A stretch of 64,000 nucleotides of DNA from positions 434,001 to 498,000 of the forward strand of contig MBPM02000059.1 in NCBI GenBank assembly GCA_001695595.3. The letters are read 5' to 3'. Below, piece after piece: positions 57,401 through 64,000 of this stretch (positions are counted from its first letter, which is position 1; each line of letters starts with the position of its first letter). The translations under genes and the position numbers were made by a program. This DNA comes from Plasmopara viticola. Lineage: Eukaryota > Oomycota > Peronosporomycetes > Peronosporales > Peronosporaceae. Under the pieces are notes generated by a model. That model made no database searches. It saw only the letters and a program-made list of their open reading frames with translations, and was not told the DNA's origin.

Positions 57401-57733
57401 AACCAAGCAGCATCCACCATGGCAGAGGTCGATCGATGTCCATACTGCCTTTTTGCCTCAGAAGATGCAGTGAGGATGATCTCTCACGTTGAAACAGCTC
57501 ACGCAAGTAATAGACGCGCCAATGCTCATGAGAATCCTTTGGAACGGTCGGTTGCTATGCTTGGGGGAAGCAGGGTATCTGGTTTACGGCCGACGGCACC
57601 AGTGGTGACATTACTTCCCACACAAGCACAGTCTCCTTCCGAGGACGAGAAGCATAGATGTCCTTACTGTCGATTTGTTACACGAGACGCCGTCGTTTTA
57701 GTCAATCACGTACAGCATATGCACGCACAATAA
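54428..57733 (+). CDS. Membrane-anchored subtilisin-like protease with two C2H2-type fingers
   Basis: Serine peptidase family S8 of 1101 residues in one exon. Residues 1-19 are a signal peptide (C-L-Q-I-S-L-A-L-I-G-L-C-L-A). Residues 20-370 are a propeptide or N-terminal domain. The catalytic domain has D392 (I-T-D-T-G), H440 (G-H-G-T-H-V-A-G), the oxyanion N547 (A-A-G-N-S-G) and S644 (Q-G-T-S-Q-A-T-P), all intact. A beta-sandwich after the catalytic domain (V-W-T-D-P-A-G-S near 797; D-L-D-L-T-V near 818) resembles Kp43-type subtilisins. An Asn/Ser-rich stalk precedes a membrane segment at about 934-958. The tail holds two fingers of C-x2-C-x12-H-x4-H spacing: C1004, C1007, H1020, H1025 and C1078, C1081, H1094, H1099. 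Predicted topology puts the protease outside (or in the lumen) and the fingers in the cytoplasm. Probably active; substrate unknown. Confidence 0.88.
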   Translation: MRVITCLQISLALIGLCLAEIQDREGLEFVDAAAFCNFHCSHALLSKTSQCLPDLCDRHRRKLKLFDASDNLQQVDVLSCRDVEQNASTLAISLTLSAVDSTQVFQGFHDAFFKAFDAMLGGDSVRADACQLAFLQDKLLPTVQDDDSEQEEKMEHKPRLVKLVSGQEEDYNRACIISVRNIGGQEVENDMPLLTRRGDMLGENTVLLVHATKLAGDSIRALDCVDTVLDLPEILKLMPFARSAAQFTSEFKSGSVGNTSTVATPAMEIRLVQGVDKQTVMASLQKRIKEFAGIMNIFEANDLQPKSIYLKPLQDLRTWTNIVALVVAESSVEWMDARHEITQNLLRGKEAKRWTQMQSHRRLDEYAPSLVGVDSAKEAGIRGNNVVVGITDTGLYLYHDQLDQNDRDIFSGMVLSARKVVMYNAWANKEDEAETITCGHGTHVAGLLAGSSLSGKYADLGIANKAQIAFMDIGTQSATCAGQMNCAVSLATPAEAKDLLESQIDAGARIFSFSWGTPGSDYSSQARDLDAFIYDNPDVLVVVAAGNSGESTVTGQRTISSPSGAKNVISVGASLNSAASFSDFTCPEIFNERTVASFSSAGPTTDGRLKPDVVAPGMSLTSSQSEAPGSTTASSATCSLQGTSQATPVITGVAVLLFEWLRDGWWKNGSKDAKFAMTSVPASLLKALIIHSADSLQQRMAALSDSNFASCTGLASKATDVTFPDVYQGYGKPNLTNIVYFIDAGRNDSSNNSGNNGPPSLYFLPNSTENSEPFVAHNGEMVISFTVARNVDLRATIVWTDPAGSIQATSQLQHDLDLTVRVFNGTQTFGPLTADSSTGTDVKNNVEMVLVSYADLLAAATDNSSNTTSTNSGKLTGYPALGDNGEIFVEAVVYGRSILLADKQNFAFVASSSAIGSTSGSTPSSNGSKSFWSLVWPIIVIVGISIVVLIVIALGTCWLYGRSKQALARSRRQRGEYPAHVGYVSNAFQSVNQAASTMAEVDRCPYCLFASEDAVRMISHVETAHASNRRANAHENPLERSVAMLGGSRVSGLRPTAPVVTLLPTQAQSPSEDEKHRCPYCRFVTRDAVVLVNHVQHMHAQ

Positions 57734-58214
57734 AGTCCTTAAATTCTTAAGTGTGCAGGAAGCAGGCAATTGTTAACTGACAAGGCCACTTTGGTCCACT
57801 TTCAATACTAATTCCAATAACATAGTTTGGTCTTAACACAAGCCATTTACGCAGTTAAGACATACATAGACAGCAATAGCATGCACACCATTAGTAGAAA
57901 TTGTTCACGGAACAAGGTTCGAACAGTCAAGATCCGACAAAATGATGTTAAGCTTAGTGTATGAGCCGTCGGATAAGAAAGTTGACGTTGAATGGATTTT
58001 ATTTAAGCATGGTAACTCCTGGCCCAATTTATCGATATTTGTACCGGTTCGAATACTGAACGTTTCTCAAAAGGTAACTACACGGGTATAACCCTCGATT
58101 TTGCAAAGTCGAATCAGGTAGATCGTCTTTACTAAATCCGCCTTCAAACTGCAACTTATTGCACACTTTAGTAAGCTTAAGACCTTAAGACCAGAGATAA
58201 TAAAATGTCTCAAC
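57734..58214. other. Downstream of the subtilisin gene, no gene seen
   Basis: AT-rich sequence without a coding frame or clear polyadenylation-type signal. Confidence 0.4.
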
Positions 58215-58331
58215 TCAGAAGATCAAACATCTTTCGGTACGCCTAGTGTGCTGTGTGACCCCGTAACACCTATTCGTACTCTTCTTGTCAATCTTACGCC
58301 TAAGCGGGTAAACTTTGCCAAATACTCGCAA
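58215..58331 (-). mobile_element. Possible Copia integrase fragment
   Basis: A short minus-strand stretch reads P-L-R-V-F-G-K-V-Y followed by K-I-D-K-K-S, like the Copia integrase C-terminal block (LRVFG...K.D.KS..C...GY). The glycine-tyrosine end is altered and nothing else of the element is seen nearby, so chance is possible. Confidence 0.35.
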
Positions 58332-61139
58332 AGGCTCCGGAGGCGCAACCTCTAGTTTGGATGTTTTGACTTCGCACCATGCAATCCTTTGCTTTTCCAG
58401 CGAAGAAGACATCATTGACTCTCGTGGTATTAGGAACAATTTTCCGTGTTGAAACGAGGTCAATCTTTTTTCATTCTCGTCTTTCCCGTGAAAGCTCTGA
58501 GAAAAGTTAATGAAAACAATTTACCCGTGAAAGCTCTGATTGTAGGCCGGGTACCATATCTGAGTGTTCTTTTGGTTAATCATGTTCGTGGGAATTAGAA
58601 AAAAAAGGTATCGACACTTTGGATAGTATTGGTTCAAATATTTATGGTAATATCTTTGATAATAAGATTTTTCGTATTTTGCATATAGCAAATTTTAGCA
58701 TTGATAAGTAAACTTTATCTAAAACTTACTAACAGTTTCTGAACGTTTGCGACCACCACCTCGACAACAAATAGCTAATAAATCATTTAGTACGCGGGTT
58801 AAAATAGAAAATAATACTCATTTAGACCCATCAGCTAACGGTTGTAATAATCCGAATGGCAGAAATTCGGAGCCCGCTTTTATGTGTAAGGTAAATATGT
58901 TTTATAAAACACAAAACATCATGAAAATTGCATTTCGGATTGATATGAGATAAATCATTTTGCCAAACTGCAAGAAGTTCTGTGAAACCTGCATAATTAA
59001 TGGGAACATATCAAACATAAAGTCCGACGACACTGGGTGTCAAGTCTCTGTCGTGGGACCAGGAACTTCAGGAGCACCTGCGACGAGTTAGCTGTCTAGG
59101 ACACAAGACTTCTGGGAGGCGTGTCACCGAGATTCCGAAGATTGGTCTAGGCCAGGATACAAGATATACTTATATAGATTGAGCGTTGCATTGCGTTCTA
59201 TTTGTAGGATTTAGGCAGTCAACAACCGAATGTAGCTCAGTTGATAGAGCGATTGACTGTAGTATTCAAAACTGTGTACATCACGGTCCTACATGAAGAA
59301 TGAGATTTCAATTCCCAAATGTGTCTTTAAGAACACCACTTCCGGCTTTACCTTAGCAAAGAAATCAGTAGCATAAGTTTCGGGAGGGTTTGCTTATGAT
59401 ACGTCTGCAGTAGAGCTTACTTGCTGTGAGCTCAATTGCAAATGACCGCTTTGAATAATTTAAATTCATCCGTGACACTGAGGGGTTGATGTTGTGTCAC
59501 ACACTTGTTCGTTTATTCGGAACTATGTTATCAGCTTTTGGTGATACTTTGTTACCTGCCTACGGAAGAGTGCTAGCCACCTTGCACAGTTAAAAATCTA
59601 CCTGAAAAAATGTATTACTAATCAAGTTTGTGTATCTATCTTATCCGGTCACTAATCCGCAAATGGTGGCGCTATGTTATCAATTAACATTGTCATCTCT
59701 TGCGTCTTCGTCATCCAGTTATATTAACTTCAAGGTTGGCGCTACCGTTAAGCTTCAAAAGCATATGCTACCTGAGCCTTAGAATGAAAAGGCTACTCTT
59801 GATGCTCAAATGCTGTGATGCGCTTAGGCCACTTTGCTTCTGCAGCTGGGTGGGCTGTGCCTTCTCAAGCTCGTAGAGGTAAGAAGGTGTCTTAAGGTGC
59901 GCAAACTTGATGTGAAAACGTGCTTCGACCAATCACTTCATTCTTACAATCTCATGAGTTTGATATCTGGCTACTGAAGGATGTGTGCTGAGTACACCTA
60001 GCTGCTAGCGATACCAAGTATATGGAGTGCCCCACCGACGGCAGCGTCTGGACACTCAGTCATTTCAACCATTACTAGCATTTTCATTTATGAACTTTGA
60101 TGATGTATTCTCTTATGATAATCGGAAGGATCTACATGGAGTCTTTTGGGTCACCCAAGCAAATTTTTAGGGCCATGATGATCTGACAGGATTGATAGCT
60201 GTGTATTTATAGCAGTGGACTTAATGCCCTATGATGAGTTATAAGAAACAATATGATTGCACAGCCCCCAACAAAATTTAAGTCGATACTTCGTCATCTA
60301 CGTCACAGCCGCATAAGGAATACCAAGACTTAGTGAGGTATTCTTACCGTTGAGGTGTGCCTTTGCGGAATTGCATAGCTATGTTTGAAGGTGATTGAGT
60401 GTGTATGAGGAAGCCAGCGCCAGATACTTTCTTATGGCATCAAGGAAAACTTTCAATAGACACCTGTTGTGGCCTTGGCATCGTTTGTGTGCTACAGCAG
60501 TCTATAATGTCGAAAATAAGCGAAGCATCTCATTTCAGTACTGGCAGCGTTAAGGATGCCAAACAGGAATGCTCGTTTTATAGCTAAGACTTTATTGCCA
60601 TTAAGTACGCCCTTGTAGTCTCGAGTGCCTTAAACTTTTAAAAAAATTTGTGATCTATTCAAACCATTCATCTTTGAAAATAACGATTAACATTCCCCAC
60701 TGAATCCTACGATCATTAAAATGGCTGTCATTTTCCGCGAGGCATACTCCTGCGCAGAAGATAAGCCAGCAATCGATATGTCTTTGTCGACGCGCTTCGG
60801 TAGAGACTAGGAGTTAGCTCAAATCAGGGCATTATCAAGAAGTTATCCGTCAGAAGCAAAATTAATACTGATCTACAGCCCTCAGTGCGGTATTCAATGC
60901 AAATCATCCGACATCGGTTGAGCAACATTTTGACAGCGATCGAAGTGCACCGCTACAAGTGAGATGACAATTTTTCGGTTAAAATCCCCAACATATAGAT
61001 TCTAAATCAGCGTATAAACGACAAAGATCTGGAGTACATAATAGTTTTTCTGGAGGTATACATTACTCCTTTAGGGCCACGTAGGCTGGAAAAACGTTTT
61101 GCTCGGTCTATTAAACATTGCCTTGGCTCCACGTATACA
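58332..61139. other. Gene-poor region
   Basis: No protein gene recognised. A tRNA-like sequence lies at 59225-59325. The remaining open frames (for example 60399-60587 +) have no known motif. Upstream pol sequence of the Gypsy relic that starts near 61140 may be hidden here but is too mutated to call. Confidence 0.35.
59225..59325 (+). other. tRNA-like sequence (degenerate tRNA-Tyr or SINE head)
   Basis: Contains a consensus A box (TAGCTCAGTTGATAGAG at about 59233-59249), then GATTGACTGTAG, matching the anticodon arm of tRNA-Tyr (GUA) and followed by what could be an intron or insertion, and a B-box-like GATTTCAATTCC at 59303-59314. The T-arm pairs at about four of five positions, but the acceptor ends do not pair. 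More likely a pseudogene or SINE head than a working tRNA. Confidence 0.5.
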
Positions 61140-61770
61140 AATGGAAAAGTGTGTGAAGACATGTAAGACCTGACCTACCAGAAGGCTACATTTAGGGCTC
61201 ATACATCAATTCTATACAGAACGTGCCAGTATGGCAGACCGTTGGAAGTGTATTAGCCTTGTCCTTGTTTTGGCATGCCAGAATCTGGATGCCACGGACA
61301 TCGTAGTCTTTATGTGTCACCTAAGTTAGATACTACATATGTTACTTTCATTAATCAATGCAACAAGAATTGCTTTTAATCGAATCGTCTTTTAAAACTT
61401 ATGGCCTTCCGGACATGATGGTGTCCATGGCTTACCGCTGACTTTTGGCTAACGCTCATTCAACAATTGGAATCCGCTTGCTTCAATCTAGCTATACAGG
61501 AATGATCAGACTGAAAGCGTCAACCGTGTGCCTGTAGACACACTAAGCCGTATGCGCACTGGTGTAATCAAATAAAGTTCTATGGTAATACTTTACAATG
61601 CTATTCACGCCCCTACTGCTTTGCATCCGGTATGCTAAAGCTCCGTGCACTAAGACACCTATCTGTCAAGCCCGTCAAGTGACACCCAGATTTCACGATA
61701 AAATTGTTGTTCGTCTTCGTAAAAAGTCGCTTGAACATAAACAGCTAGACAAGAGATGCGATTGCGGCTG
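61140..61770 (+). mobile_element. Ty3/Gypsy relic (integrase)
   Basis: Plus-strand pieces in several frames follow the order of a Gypsy integrase: W-K-C-I-S-L near 61240 (family W..I..D), D-I-V-V-F-M near 61298 (family IVVFVDR.SK), Y-G-L-P-D-M-M-V-S near 61398-61424 (family HGLP..IVSDRD), N-D-Q-T-E-S-V-N-R-V near 61501-61530 (family DGQTERVNRV), and N-A-I-H-A-P-T-A near 61597-61620 (family N.S.HASTG.TPF). The catalytic acidic residues are mostly lost. Dead fragment. Confidence 0.72.
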
Positions 61771-62001
61771 CCCAATATAAACATTATATTAATTAGGAGA
61801 ATTTAAGGAGGAAATTGTATTGTGTTTTTGAGATGATTATTTTGGTATCTACTAATAATCTACTACTCGAGAGGGTATAATCAGTATTTTCGCGCAAGAA
61901 AATCATAATAACATCGAGCCTTTCGCGTTACTATAAAAAAGATGTAAATCTATCCTAGAGGATCTCAAATTTCCCAGCTTTATGTGCTGGCCATCTTGGA
62001 A
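61771..62001. other. Short unassigned gap
   Basis: AT-rich sequence between the Gypsy relic and the tandem duplication. Nothing recognised. Confidence 0.4.
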
Positions 62002-62417
62002 GGTATTCTCGCTTTTTAGACTTTGAGGTTCGAGGTGCCGTAAGCATCTTTTCGAAAGTCTTTCTTCTTGCTCAAAGACAAGTACGGTCGGCGATACAGC
62101 GGCGAATAAATCAGCGTATTGGTCGGAACGATAAGACCCTATGGCTGTGTGTGTTCAGTGACCGGTCAAGTCTGGAACTCGCTACGAACGGAAGCAACTT
62201 TGCTATAAGGTATTCCAGTTTTCCAGACTTTAAGGTTTGGATTGCCGTTAGCATCTTTACGAAGGATTGTCTTCTTGTTCAAAGGCAAGGACTATTGACC
62301 ATACAGCGGCACATAGAATCTCCGTATCGACAAGAATGGTAAAGACCCTATGGCTGTGCAAGTTAAGTGACCGGTCAAGTCTGGGACTCGCTACGAAGGG
62401 AAGTGACGTTGCTATAA
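62002..62417. repeat. Tandem duplication, two units of about 208 bp
   Basis: Unit 1 is 62002-62208 and unit 2 is 62209-62417. Both start GGTATTC, share AGACTTTGAGG/AGACTTTAAGG, TCTTCTTG.TCAAAG.CAAG, AGACCCTATGGCTGTG, GTGACCGGTCAAGTCTGG.ACTCGCTACGAA.GGAAG and end TTGCTATAA. Divergence is moderate. No third copy is seen on either side. No coding role is evident. Confidence 0.85.
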
Positions 62418-64000
62418 ACTTTGGACAATTTGCATTGAGACGCAAGGTGGTTATTTCGACTGTGAAGCTCGTAGGTCACACATTTAGAAAAGTATACTTC
62501 CTCGTCAAAAATCTGGGGTTGCCCTCGCAAAGTACTGCAGCTTGACCACCACATAAGAGCAAATTTAAGCACTTACTTAAGAATGCTTCGACTCAGGAGC
62601 AAAACCGAGGCGGGAGATGACTCCTCAAGCGCTCCTTACCATCCAAGGCTAGCGTCTTGCCATGTGGAGCGCTGAGGCGCTTCTACGGACGCAGTATATT
62701 TTTTGTGAAATTTTGCTGCTGGCTCAGTCCGCTAAGCTCGTAGAAACAATCGGATCGCTCTGGCATGATTTTTGCGATTTGAAGTCTGGACCAACATGCA
62801 CTCCGTTGACTTTAAAGCACGCTTAGGTAAACGGATGTGACCTTGAATCGTACTCGTAGCTCACGTCCCAGTATCTGGATCGTGAAGGCTAAGAGATTAC
62901 AAAGATAGATTGTCTTCGACTCACAAAGGAAGAAAATTATACCACAAGCTCACCGACGGAATTGTAAGTGTTTACAATGGTATTCAGCTTTGTTTGACCT
63001 CAGAATTGTGTCTTCAATTAGATGTTGGTCATGAACATATCCAAGAATGTTCCGTCGGACTTCCTTTTGACTAAGACTAAGTCTTGTACAGAAGTTTAAG
63101 AATAATGGAAAATATCGTGTTCCTCTTATTGAATGTATGAATTGACAGAGGTGAAACAGTCTATTTTATGAAATCGGTTGTTCTAATATTAGCTCCTCTT
63201 TATTTGAAAAATATAACGTATTATCGATCGGCTCTGGTATAGATACCAATAGGGTGCCTGTCGTGCGTTAAAATCCATTGCTCTTATAAGGCTTCATTTT
63301 AAAGATAGCCAGCTTTTCAACACAAAAACACGAAATAATGCATCAGTCCGTTGTATCCTTGTTTTCTTAAGATCAAATAGGAAAGGGGAAGCGAAGTCAT
63401 CACTTTCTGATTGAAACGAAGTGCCACTTTGGTCATTACAATGCTCAAGCCGAAAGCAAACAAAATAGCCAGCGGTTGGGTTATTTGACTCTGCCCAATG
63501 TAGCGCTCAAGAAAAGTTTCCCTATTCTCGAGAGTACTCCTGCACCAATTAAGGTGAGTTGATCAAACACGAGTCATTTTTCTGCGAAGCTTGCTTAGTG
63601 GTATATGCAACACTTCGAGTCCTACACTCTTGTATTTGACATCGTTCTTGTAATCTCCATTTTGACACTTTAAGAAACAACAAACTGACTGACTCAATCT
63701 AGTATTTGTACAAATTGCGCTATTTTGTTGAGCCCATGACCCACCAGAGCACTAAAAACCGCAAAGCGGTCGGCATTTCAGGTTCTGATTCCCAATTTAT
63801 TTATAATTCGCAGCACTTAAAGCCCATAATGCCCCAGGACGAGATTATACTTCCTAATTTGTCGGCTCGAGCGTGAGTACCCGATCCTATCCCGTTTCTG
63901 TTCAGAGACAGTTCCCGCCGCCGTCGTCAGTTCTTTCCAGAGTACTGAAGACCGCCGCTACGCATTCGCCGCCGCCATACGCAGCTCCCCGTGAGTGCTA
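62418..64000. other. Window end, no recognised gene
   Basis: No gene recognised. The last about 120 bp become clearly GC-richer with CCGCCG repeats (63910-64000), which could be the edge of another gene or of an LTR continuing outside the window. Confidence 0.35.

Noticed and set aside
24382..61139. RXLR or Crinkler effector genes
   Set aside because: I looked for a signal peptide followed by RXLR/EER and for LFLAK-type starts in the gene-poor stretches and found none intact.
1..64000. CRISPR arrays, bacterial operons or prophage features
   Set aside because: No regularly spaced short repeats; introns, LTR elements and gene families show this is eukaryotic nuclear DNA.

Overview
The window looks like an oomycete nuclear contig, probably a downy mildew or Phytophthora relative (Peronosporales). 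The genes are compact and mostly intronless, the two introns I can place are 58 and 62 bp, and the gene families fit: a PX protein, GT71-type mannosyltransferases, a very large single-exon subtilisin. The genes sit as islands in AT-richer sequence full of decayed retroelements and SINEs. This taxonomic call is inference; no marker gene is present.

Layout. 159-788 (-): PX-domain protein. 0.8-12.1 kb: gene-poor, with a heavily mutated type-B DNA polymerase of the Maverick/virus type at about 4.82-6.85 kb (+). 12.2-23.8 kb is the main island: GT71-like type A (12202-13644 +), GT71-like type B (13845-15635 -), a 1250-residue protein with a cyclic-nucleotide-binding-like domain (15841-19593 +), a three-exon coiled-coil gene (19590-20954 -) whose stop codon overlaps its neighbour's, a second type A GT71 gene (21396-22925 -) and a truncated type B copy (22975-23818 -). 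A third, badly decayed type B copy lies at 31084-32045 (+) and no long open frame reveals it. 32382-33491 (+) is a torsin-like AAA+ protein with a degraded nucleotide site. 54428-57733 (+) is a membrane-anchored subtilisin with two C2H2-type fingers after its membrane segment.

Mobile DNA: a Ty1/Copia element at 41.7-44.8 kb (-) with its 5' LTR, joined head-on to a related Copia fragment at 40.7-41.7 kb (+), which makes an inverted repeat with about 591-bp arms; two nearly identical 290-bp SINE-like copies at 34.2 and 37.9 kb; Copia relics at 25.1 kb and possibly 58.2 kb; Gypsy integrase relics at 49.7 kb and 61.1-61.8 kb; a tandem duplication at 62.0-62.4 kb.

Function. The GT71 proteins are predicted type II Golgi enzymes that add mannose to glycoproteins or cell-surface glycans. 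Several products act in the secretory pathway (GT71, torsin-like, subtilisin), but nothing indicates an operon-like unit. The PX, cyclic-nucleotide-domain and coiled-coil proteins look like housekeeping or structural genes. The rest is mostly transposon debris.
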